Made by a program: the position numbers and the translations under genes. The notes below the pieces were generated by a model. It worked only from the letters and a program-made list of their open reading frames with translations. It was not told where the DNA came from and made no database searches. A stretch of 64,000 bases of DNA, taken from assembly GCA_949752745.1 (NCBI GenBank), contig OX457031.1:52399103-52463102 (forward strand). The letters are read 5' to 3'. Source of the DNA: Protula sp. h YS-2021. Lineage: Eukaryota; Annelida; Polychaeta; Sabellida; Serpulidae. Positions 54,263 to 64,000 of the stretch are shown piece by piece; position 1 is the first letter of the stretch, and each line of letters opens with the position of its first letter.

Positions 54263-57200
54263 GTCTTAGTTCGTTCATTCACAGCAAAGGAGGGGGTAAT
54301 TGTCCGATAAACAGACAGAAGAATTCCAGGGGCGGGCATTTTTTACCTACATAACTTTAGAAAATATTCATGAAAATTGACCTCAAAACATCCTGCCTTA
54401 TCGTATGGCCAAGACGGAGCGGTGATTATGACACCGTTTAATTTTCACTATCTAGATCAGTATTTTTCATGCATCTATGCAATGTTTGCTCTCTCGACTT
54501 GTTACAACTTCCCTTTGCAACCTTTTGGCATGAGACACTGGGTGATCGATCCCTTAGGTGATCTTTTTTTGGCTTCCATAATCAATCGAAACCTCACGTT
54601 AATCGGATGCCTGGTACCTTATCTTTCCGGCGTTTTCCGATTGTACAAAATCTCACAAATGAGGTCAAATAGACCTCGGAGAAAGGTGTTTTTTATCTAA
54701 AAGTATAAACAATGTTGTTCATTATACGTCTGCTAGATAAGTGTTTTAATGGTGGCAAGAACATAAAAACTACTATTTTTACACGTTTGCAGAACGTCGC
54801 TTAAACGTATTTCTATGATTCAGTGCCCAGGTAACCTTGTGACATGGTTTGACCTTTGATAGAGATTGCACCCAGCGGCCAATCAAAGTTGGGTTTGGTT
54901 CAGTATGGAAGTCGAAATAATGTCTAGACAAAAGGTTGAAAACGGAATTTGAAACGTCATTTTCACGACTTTTTGAAGAGCGATGTTTTTGGAGAGCGAT
55001 GGTCTATAAACGCAGGGAAGATATTGATGCTGAATCAGTGTAGTGACAATGATAAGGTGTTGTGGTTACCCGTGCGCCAAAGTACCCACCCTCAGGCTCT
55101 CTGTTAATGCAGGATATGTATAAAGTTTCTGTTCATAAGAAGTCGGAATGTCTAGTTCTGAAATTCCGATATTTTACATGGTCATCTAAGTTAATTTTCA
55201 AAGCGACCTGCCATGGCTTCCATTTCCGGTGAAGGATATGATGCTTTGCTTGTGACCATACAGCTTGAAATTACCCTAGATCTCTTATCTGAACTATTTT
55301 AATCCCTCGCTACAATACATAAAAAAACTTCTAATGAAGAGATGTGGATTTTTTTTCATCTCCGAACAGCGGCAACGTAATTGCAATTGAATAAATCACC
55401 CGAGATCTATATTTAGATGCTTTAATCCCTCGTTGCAAAGAGGCAAAGATAACAATTCTAAGAAAGGGGTGTGGATTTGCTTCATTTCCAAACAGCAGGG
55501 CATAGCTGGACAGGGGGACAAATTATCTCAGGTGGGGGCGGGGAAGCTATACTAGGATAGCTTCCCGCGGGAGAAAGATTTACTAATATAGCTTCACTGT
55601 TGGTGCATGAACCAACAGTGCATGAACTGTTGGTGTATGAACGACATTGCGTATCCAATGTCTATTCAGCCTTGTGTCGAAGACTTTGATAAGACCCTGA
55701 GTATAGTGACGGCTAATTACATCCAAATCCAATGTTGCAGTTTGGTCGGGTCAACGTCGCAACCTCAAACCGACGTCAGATCAAAGCTGAACGTTTACTA
55801 GGTGTATGGTGGCTAAACGTTGGACTATTACTTTTAGCAGTCCTTCTACCCCATAAAAGTAAGAACACACACACACTCACACACACCTGACAGCATAGTT
55901 AAGCACGGTAAAGCCCCGGGGTAGAGCCAGAGTCGGAAGTTGCACGCGGCACACTATGTAAGTTCGTTATTGAAGTACTGTATTGTGAAACATCTCCCAT
56001 TGTCTTCTGCATCCCTGGTTGCAGAACGACAATAAATGGTACCAGAAGTGTTTGTGGGTTTCGAATCTCACGACAAAATAGTTGAAAAGTGAACGAGGAC
56101 ATTCAAAGTCACCTTGACTGTCATTGAAGTCAAAGTCCCAGACAAATATTTCTACGCATGTCTTTATGCGCATGATCCTTCTGCGCGAATAGCAGGAAAA
56201 GAAGGTGAAGGCCATATTTGATTTTTGTTCGAAAGTGAAAGAACAGTGGACTTTTTAAATTTTTGCATTGCAACTTAATACATTATTTAAAAACTATAAA
56301 TTTTAAATAAAGGATGGAAGTTTTAACAACCTTTATACGAAGCTAAGCTGAAAAGCTGTTCCATAACGGACAGCTAACACCAGTGGTAAAAAGTAGCCGT
56401 ATTCTCTTTAGACTTCTATTTAGTAGAAATTGATACTAAGCACTAAATAGAGCTATAATTTCTGCGTCCAATGATATATACTTTTATATAGTTCCTTTAC
56501 GAAAATTATTAAAATTTTACGATTTTTGGCGAAATTTTTCGAAATTTTGTAATGAATGCCTCAGTCTTCGAATTTCTTACGAGTAATCGACAAGAGTCGC
56601 AGTACGAATAAAAGTTGTAGTTCTATTTTGAGATATCGCTCCACATAGTACTTCTCGAAACTTGCCGCCATTTATGTGTATTTGGCGGGTATTTGGTCGA
56701 CCATTTTCGGAAACCAAATCACATGATTTTTTAGCAAAGGACATTTGGCACAGCTCCAAGAAACTATCATGGATACGTAGAACTACCTTTCATGCATAGC
56801 ATTAGTTTTCATGTCCGGTTCATATATATGTATATATATAGAAATACGCATAAATTTATTTATTAATAACTACTATACAATAGCAGTTCCAAGTGACTCT
56901 GCGCCAGATTCGATTCCCTTAAAGCAAAGTTGGAAATATTTTATATCTTGTCTGAGGTTACTGTCATATTTCGGTGAAGCAATTTATTCCTTGTAATACA
57001 TATATATAAGTGTCATTTCGGCAATACGGGAACCATTTTTGCCATAAAGCACAGTATTAGGGGGACCAAAAAGTTAAGGAGACCAAAAGTAAGTCTCCTT
57101 AATTCTTAGCGTGTTTAAACGTTATGAAACTACACAGTAAACAAAAAAACAAATGATTCTATAGCACAGTGAATATAGTAGTTTTTGTTTTAAAATCAAA

Positions 57201-57700
57201 TTTGTGTGTTGTCACTTGATTACAAGCTAAAAAAATATATTATTTATTCCAAATGGTATCCCTAAGTGCTATATATAAGGCATGGTCCCCCTATCGCTGG
57301 TTGCAGATCTATATATATATATATATTTGAGATTCGATTCCCAAGGTTACCAACAATACCGTACTAATACCATAAAACTAATATTCCCATATCCCGTCCT
57401 CCAATTTGCCTGCAGAATCTAAGTAGATGTGACGGTATAGTGATTGTGTGCTTTTAGTATTTCTATCATGTTTCATAGATTATAACTGAGTGGAAATCTT
57501 TTATTTCAATATATTTAGTTGTTTGATTACAGCGTGATTTCTAAATTTATTGTTTAGTATTTGCTTCATTTATTTAGCTGTTATACCACAGCAAATTTGA
57601 TTTCTCCATTGATTCTGTTTGTGTTGGATTTCAATTCATTATTTCAATATGTTTAGCCGTTTACCACAGCGTAATTTCAAAATTTTTCATTATTATTGAC
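54263..57700. other. unassigned; MITE-like end at about 55640-55803
   Basis: No gene is recognised. The reverse complement of 55740-55803 starts ACCTAGTAAACGTTCAGC and continues with GACGTCGG and GCGACGTTGACC, as in the repeats at 30278 and 49861. A hairpin cactgttggt..accaacagtg is at about 55598-55620. Confidence 0.45.
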
Positions 57701-57750
57701 TTTATTTATTTGGCTGTTTTTCCATCAGAATTTCTTTCAAATCATCTAGG

Positions 57751-57985
<235 letters not shown>

Positions 57986-58049
57986 CTAAATTCTTCGTGT
58001 TTCGTGGTGCCTACAAACACTGCTTTTATCCTAGCAAAAGATATTACCC

Positions 58050-58632
58050 GAGAATAACAAACACAAGTGTCTTTTATACCCATACTGAAGTTCGTTGAAA
58101 GTGCGATCTTAGGTCAGTACTTATTTTTTATGCGGGATTATTAATCAAGTGTTCCCAACTTATGCGGAATTAATAATCAAGTGTTCTTTTGGCCCAAGCC
58201 TACAATCTACGTGTGACAACGTGTTAAAACCAATGTTTTTTCATGTTTAGCCTTAGTTTTATTAAAAGCCATGGTTCTTCATGTTTAGCCGCAGTTGTTT
58301 GTTAGTTCACGTTAGTAGCAAGTGCTATGAGGATCATGGGCGAGGGATAGTTGGTAAAAGTATTGATCTTGTACTTTTCATGTACTGCGTAAGCAGCCAA
58401 GTAATGCTAAGTCGTGTATTGGTATTTTTGCTCTGTATTTTTTATGTAAGTAGAATGCCTTTACACCAGTGTAATAATTTTGCTGATTTTTCTCCATTAG
58501 TTTAACATGAGTTTCGGACAAAAGACTTAATGTTATTTTCATGATGTTTCAGGCAACGTTTTGTTCCCGACTTCTTAAGCTTTCCTGAATAAAAGTGTCT
58601 TCACTATCAAGTGCCTTTTTCTTAGCCGCTAC
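58050..58632 (+). repeat. left LTR-like direct repeat
   Basis: It shares two blocks with 61155-61388: tgtcttttatacccatactg near its start and a roughly 190-bp block (58445-58632) from agaatgcctttacaccagtg to tgcctttttcttagccgcta. The middle (58092-58440) has no counterpart, so the right copy has an internal deletion. A direct repeat flanking a BEL/Pao integrase suggests LTRs. Confidence 0.65.
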
Positions 58633-59484
58633 AGTCATCAACTAGCCTCACATCTTCCAAGGGGACAGTCTACGAAGAGGTCCAGCCTGGATCACCAATG
58701 GGCGGCTAAGATACTTCAAACCAACATGGCGAGTCAAATATTTTGTGGGATCGACCGACGGGACCAGATGGCATTTCGCAGCGAAACTCACTTTCGCTAT
58801 TCGGCTTTTCGCCTCAGAACCATCACTGAAGGAACGGCGAGTAAAACCTTGATCCTGTGACATTTTCGCCATCGAAACTCAGGTAGCGCCAGTGAACTTG
58901 TGGCGTGTAACTTTGAAGTTTTTGCTGCCTTTTCGGCCATGGCGCTACGAATTTTCAACTAAGACGGTCAAAGATTACCGTCGATATGACCAGATCGTGC
59001 CCAGTGAAAATTTGGTTTTATGGGGTTTATGTGCCAGTAACCTCTAATGCTTGGGGTTCATATCTATTTCATCCATTGAAAGAAAACTAGAACTCTATCC
59101 AAGTGCTAGCAACCTCGGGATGGCGTGTGTGTTTATTTCGGTTGAAATTAAGTAATAAGTCGAATTTTGGCCTTCAATGACAGGTACAAAATTCCCCTCC
59201 AAAATTTTCCTTATAAACACTCTGTTTAGTTCAAGTAATATCTCGCTTTTTTGTGGCCAAATTTTGGTTAAAATAAAACCTAGTCATTGATTTATACTCA
59301 AAAGAAACGACTACTATTGTAAAAATCTTAGTCAATTTAGGTGGTTTTTGGTCCCAAGTTCTCATGGAAACCAAATCTTCTATACTTTGAGCCCGTATTG
59401 TTGGAAGTTTGCAATTCAGATCCTGAGGTAAAAAAGACGTGGTCTTGCAGATGATTCTTCAAAATCATTTGAATTGGATAGATT
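58633..59484. other. interior of LTR element, no gene recognised
   Basis: No gag, protease or RT domain can be recognised here; the body is heavily deleted or decayed. Confidence 0.4.
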
Positions 59485-60816
59485 TTGGCATGTTTCGAGT
59501 TGGATTCGGATGAAAAGAGTTGTAGCTCTTATTCTTGTTTGGAACAAGTGTTAAGGTCACGGAGATTTAGCAAGGTTGTGACTCGTAGTTCACATAAAGA
59601 TTCACTGGTAGGAAGTGTAACCACAGAAGCCTTATATGTTGCTGAAAGGGAAACGCTAATGGTTGTACAACACAACACCTTTCAAGATGAAATTCAATGC
59701 ATTGCTGAAAAGCGGACTGTCAGGTTACGCAGTGTTTTAGGCAAGCTTGATTGCTATTTGAAGGACGGTGTTCTTAAGGTCGGTGGCAGATTCCGAAATT
59801 TTTCCACAGAGTGATATCCGTCCAGTTGTTGCCCCAAAGGATTCGCTCGTCAGCAAATGGATTGTTGCCCATCAGCTGGTATTTCATCAAGGCAAAGGAA
59901 TGACATTAAACAGAATCTGTTCAAGTGGTTTTTGATTATTGGTTGTAGGGCTTTGGTGGCGAAACATATTTTCATTTGTCTGACATTTCGGCGCTTACGT
60001 TCTTCTCCAGAACAGCAAATTCTTGATCCGGGAAAACGAGAAAGAGTTGAAGCGTTGGGGTGTATATTCACATGCCTTGTTTCTAGAGCAGTACACCTGG
60101 AAGTGGTGAATTCTTTGACCACGAGTTTGTTCATAAATTTACTGCGTCGATTTAATGAGATTCGAGTTCCAGTATCAGTTCTGCGTTGCGATCAAGGCAG
60201 TAAATCGTGAGATAAAAGAAGCTTTGAAGGAAATTGACAGTGTTGCAGTTAAAAACTTTTTAATGGACAATCAGTGCGCATTTGAGTTTCAAACTAACCC
60301 TCCCTCATCGAGCCACATGTCTGGGGGTGGGAACGGCTGATAAGATCTGTACGTAGCATTTTAGCTACACTGTTATTTCAAAATGGGAGTCAACTAGATG
60401 ACGAGTGTTTGCGTATATTTATAGCAGAAGTTTCAGCCATCATGAATGGCCGATCCCAACTTCCCGAACCACTCACACCAAACCATTTTTAACGGTTAAA
60501 AGTAGTATCATAGTTTCTCCGGGTGATTTTAAGTGAGATGATATATTTTCAGTTAAGCGCTGGAGAAGGGTACAATACTTAGTTTATTAGTTTTTGAGTC
60601 CCTGGCGTTCCGAGTACACGTGTTGCAAAGCAGGTCCAAATGGCTTCGATCTCGTCGTAACATGTCAGCAGGAGACATAGTTCTGATCAAGCACGATCAA
60701 GTGCTCCTCAATTTATGGCGTTTAGATAGGGTTGAAGAAGTTAAGTTCTCTGCTGACGATCGTGTCAGAAGTGTCAAATTAGTCATAGGTGACAGGCAAT
60801 TGGCTAAATTGGGTTA
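59485..60816 (+). pseudogene. BEL/Pao-type retrotransposon integrase region
   Basis: In successive broken frames: LDCYLKDGVLKVGGRFRNF (typical sequence before BEL/Pao integrase), VAPKDSLVSKWIVAHQLVFH, then FTCLVSRAVHLEVVNSLTTS, LLRRFNEIRVPVSVLRCDQG (second catalytic Asp), [33 protein letters not shown] and near the end RNMSAGDIVLIKHDQ..LWRL. This is the order of the BEL/Pao integrase. At least four frameshifts and stops (for example at 59813 and 60208) disable it. Confidence 0.85.
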
Positions 60817-61154
60817 ACGTGTGAATAAGATGTCTTATCTGGAACTTCCAGTACATAAATTAGTATTGTTGGTTTCTTCGGAACAGACAAAGTAGGGATA
60901 AATTCCCGGCCGAGGATAATGGCCACTATTAACTAGAGTTGTGTTCATAAAAGGTTTTAATGTGCTTAGGGTATTGAATATATTATGTTACTACATTACA
61001 TATGTTGCAAAAGGCTATAACATTGCATTTGATATTTTGCCGTTGACTTGGATAAACATAGTATCAGGGGTTATATTTTATCGTCTGTGACATACTATGC
61101 ATAATTACTGTGTTTATTAAGCGTTATTTATAATTTTGAGGAGCCATGTAAAGA

Positions 61155-61388
61155 AAACACATGTGTCTTTTATACCCATACTGAAGTTTCCTCTTCTTGT
61201 GTAAGTAGAATGCCTTTAAACCAGTGTAATAATTTTGTTTATATTTGTCCATTAGTTTAACATAAGTTTCGGACAAAAGACTTAATGTTATTCTGGTGAT
61301 GTTTCAGACGACCTTTTGTTTCCGAGTTCTTTAGCTCTCCTGAAAAAAGTATCTTCACTATCAAGTGCCTTTTTCTTAGCCGCCACAC
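61155..61388 (+). repeat. right LTR-like direct repeat
   Basis: About 85-90 percent similar by eye to blocks in 58050-58632, ending tgcctttttcttagccgcca. It lies about 340 bp after the integrase end, which is consistent with a 3' LTR. Confidence 0.65.
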
Positions 61389-61496
61389 CTAGTGATAGGT
61401 TATTTCCTTTGCGCAGATGGATAGATGGTATCATGTATATGCCTAGATATATAGGTATTTCTTTTCCTTAGTTTTCTTTCCTTCATCACTTCCTCA

Positions 61497-61711
61497 GAAA
61501 GACAAAGTTTGCGAAGTTTGCCTTACATGTGATCATAATTTTTTGGATGAAAATTTTCCTGCTCGTTATCAAACGAAAGTCCCCAGCATTGCAAACCCTT
61601 GGTTCGATACTCGTTCTCTCCTGCAAGATGGTGTGGTATGTGAGTTATGTTTCAGTGGTAGTCACCAGTTTTTTCGACACGAAATGCCCCGCTCGCTCCC
61701 ATTTTAAGATC
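61497..61711 (+). CDS. possible exon with Cys/His cluster
   Basis: After an acceptor-like pyrimidine tract ending cacttcctcag, a frame opens with KDKVCEVCLTCDHNFL and continues NPWFDTRSLLQDGVVCELCF, ending GSHQFFRHEMP and a TAA. The Cys/His spacing is compatible with a small zinc-binding domain. No ATG and no family are evident. It directly precedes NADAR-like sequence. Confidence 0.3.
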
Positions 61712-61726
61712 GGAATTATAACTAGC

Positions 61727-62130
61727 TTTAAAGGGCCGAAATGTGTTCTCAGTAACCTCTTTCCTTGCAAAATTTTGATATACGGTCATTGCTTAATCGG
61801 GATAAAATAGCCTGAAAAATTTTACTTGATACGGAAGATCCTGTGATGGCAAAGCGGTTGTCATGCGGGATAGGGAATCCTAGGTGGAACAATTCGGAAT
61901 TTAAAACAATGGACGAAATAATAGAGGTGAAATTCGGAAACTTGCCCGAGTATAGGGATGATTTACTGGCTGCCGAGCCGAAACCAGCGGAGGCCGTCCC
62001 AAATGCTTAGTTTTGATCGGCCGCTTTGAGTGCAAGTGACCTGATGTGGACTCGTGTCCAGTCGTGGCTAGGTATAAACATAATGGGACAAATTCACATG
62101 AGGATACGCGAACAGCTCAAGTATGAGTTG
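61727..62130 (+). pseudogene. degraded NADAR-like domain
   Basis: In three frame segments: FKGPKCVLSNLFPCKILIYG (the N-terminal LSNfyp motif), then ILLDTEDPVMAKRLSC and FKTMDEIIEVKFGNLPEYRD with LLAAEPKPAEAVPN, and after a stop DLMWTRVQSWLGINIMGQIH and MRIREQLK. These follow the NADAR order (LSN, AK, M..vl..KF..p.l...L, EA, W, G.N.mG.....R). The first conserved helix (sEhayQy.Ka) seems deleted. It is a second NADAR, different in sequence from the one in element A. Confidence 0.5.
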
Positions 62131-62889
62131 AGGTTTGGCATCGCCCTGCATTTACCCTGCATCTTTGACCACTCGAACGCTTCCTCGAACATCTCAAAAG
62201 ACGCGATTGTCACGGCTCATCCACACGAGCAAAACGCAAAGGTTATGCCTGTTTTTAACAATTCTGAACCCTCCGCTGTACATGTTACACCTCACGTTAC
62301 GACTTCAGATGTTCCATATGTACCGACGATTGACGTTTCCGCCAAGCACGTTATCGAAAACAGCTACCTCTTCGTTTAACCTCTCGCCTCGCCTCAAATG
62401 TCAAAAGAAAAACCCTTGTGCCCTTTACGTTCATTAACTCAGTGCGTTTGGACGTTGCGAACAGATACTGAAATTCTTGACGGAATTACTAAAGGTGCAC
62501 AATATTAAAGACCTACCGCTTTTCTCTGCGACAAAATAAACTATCGGTGGCTCCGTCGGAGCAGGTGGGCCCATTACAACGAGCAATTGTGGGGGAGTTC
62601 CATCTGTTTCTGGCGGACCCATTGCCTGGTCAAAATATTGACTTTCATACGTCGAATTGTCTGTTGGCTCTTGCTTGGTACAAAAATGTACTCTTACTTT
62701 ACTCGAAATTATCCCCAACTGACCTTGATTTTTTTAGCGGAAAACTATGCTTCTCTACGTCGAGGTGATCTAGTACGTACTGCTGAACCACCATCTGACG
62801 CTACCATGGATTTTCCGAGAGACGTTACTAGAACATCTACGTCTTCCTTCATCGTTAGTGATGCACCCTGTACCCCCCCCCCCCAAATT
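62131..62889. other. linker region between NADAR-like and TatD-like sequence
   Basis: Frames rich in Thr, Val, Pro and Ser (62135-62379) and Gly-rich segments (about 62540-62620) look like a disordered linker. A C-run is at 62873-62883. No domain is recognised. Confidence 0.35.
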
Positions 62890-63520
62890 AAGAGCTCATA
62901 ACCACAACGTATACCTCTTTCGTGCTGACGCTCACTGCCATCTAGAAAAACAAAACTCACTGAAAAATTGGGAAAACCATACCTTTCGATCAGCTTTTGG
63001 GGGGAATCCCACCGAACAGAGAACTTCAATACGTAGTCACGTCGTTTTGCTATCCGAATAGTTTTCCATGAAGTACGCAAACAGATTCCCGGAAATTGCC
63101 GTTTCTCTACCTGTATTGGTTACCACCCAAAATTAGTCAAATCCCAGAATCCGAACATGGAAATTATTCAGACGATAGCAGACGCCGTTGAAACCTGTTG
63201 TTGCAATAGCGAAAATTGGCTTAGATTACTCAATAGACGGATCAAACAAGAAAACTCAAAAGGAAAATTCTAAAAGAACTTTGTGTTCTGACAAAACAAC
63301 GCGGGCTCCCTATAGCCATATATTGTACAGAACACGCAATATATAATGCCCTTCAAGCCTCTCTGGATTTCCTGATATACTTCGGGAAATACTGCCCCAA
63401 GATTATCCCATTTACAAGCGCAGTTTAATCAATAATATTGAAGCGAACCTGTGAACCTCTAGATTCCCCAACGTTATTTTTGGCATCAATGGAATTCTCT
63501 TTCATAAAATCTGAAGTATT
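62890..63520 (+). pseudogene. TatD-type metal-dependent hydrolase, degraded
   Basis: In broken frames, VYLFRADAHCHLEK gives the HxH metal-binding motif, IGYHPKL the conserved GxHP segment, and VVAIAKIGLDYS the VVAIGEIGLDY motif with the key Glu changed to Lys. LTKQRGLPIAIYCTEHA corresponds to the LPlviHcr motif with His changed to Tyr. ILPQDYPIYKRS and FPNVIFGINGILF follow as in the second half of TatD. TatD proteins are DNases or related hydrolases. It cannot be functional. The combination with the preceding NADAR sequence suggests one composite reading frame. Confidence 0.6.
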
Positions 63521-64000
63521 TTGATTCTCTTGGCCAATTTATGACAGTGGAAAATCTCTATTTGTTCCTAGACTGGCGCTTTATCAGACGTGTATTAACG
63601 CATCTTGCGAGTGCACAGTAGAATTATTGCAAGTGTGTCGAGAAATTATCAAGGACTGCATCTGTCGCTGAGAAATCGCTATCAATTTTTGTATGTACCC
63701 TGTTTATATTCGTGATTTTGCTTGGCTGAAAAATTGGCTAAAGAATATACTTTTGTAGAATTGCCGAAAGATCGGCATGTATTCTGTTTATATTCCCGAT
63801 TTCGCTTAGCTTATTAACTTGGCCAAGAAGAAATAGAGCTCCGCAGAATCGCACTTAGATTTGCGTGCATTCTGTTTATATTTCTGATTGCCTTGGCCTA
63901 TTAACTACTGGATGAAAAGGGAGTCATGAGATCTATATTTGCAGATGTGGTTGAATGATAAATATATTATAGTCGAGCAATCACTAGAATAGGTAATATA
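63521..64000. other. no recognisable gene
   Basis: AT-rich end of the window with a thrice-repeated motif near 63690-63900 (catgcattctgtttatattc-type, followed by cgatttcgcttggc). No coding signal. Confidence 0.4.

Noticed and set aside
50879..54268. 6-bp target duplication of element C
   Set aside because: The flanks gtagca and gtctta match at only three of six positions.

Overview
The window looks like nuclear DNA of an invertebrate animal. It is AT-rich, full of simple repeats, and made almost entirely of eukaryotic mobile elements in various states of decay. I found no bacterial operons, no rRNA or tRNA, and no convincing host gene. The exact phylum cannot be settled from this sequence.

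Positions 2334-29620 are a nested structure of two Polinton/Maverick elements (adintovirus-like: protein-primed PolB, retroviral-type integrase, adenovirus-type protease, packaging ATPase, double-jelly-roll capsid). Outer element B (2334-29620) is bounded by the 6-bp duplication CTAATG. Element A (3928-20466, about 16.5 kb) sits inside B's major capsid gene and is bounded by the 6-bp duplication ACAATT, so B's capsid gene lies on both sides of A. B also carries a Tc1-like element (26601-28120), a 489-bp MITE (23068-23556) and internal deletions of PolB, ATPase and capsid sequence.

Element A carries, left to right: a TIR rich in TGACGTCA-like sites; a RING-like gene and a divergent small gene; a decayed PolB (5687-9223); four small plus-strand genes, the first PC4-like and the rest sharing a strand-then-tryptophan-helix motif; then on the minus strand protease, major capsid, core/pVI-like protein, penton, three small genes, ATPase and chromodomain integrase; then a Cys-rich block with a NADAR-domain gene (17339-17830); then the right subterminal repeats and TIR. 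Penton - core - major capsid - protease follow each other as in the adenovirus late region, with ATGA stop/start overlaps. Most genes carry nonsense codons or frameshifts, so A is probably not autonomous today.

From 29.6 to 50.9 kb there are MITE-like repeats, a decayed DIRS-like element on the minus strand (about 32.9-35.7 kb) and a nearly perfect seven-copy tandem array of a 1.33-kb DIRS-like RT/RNase H segment (39649-48979). A miniature Polinton-related element C (about 50885-54262) has long TIRs and one zinc-finger gene. The right end holds a BEL/Pao-type integrase between LTR-like repeats (58.0-61.4 kb), then degraded NADAR and TatD-type coding sequence (61.7-63.5 kb).
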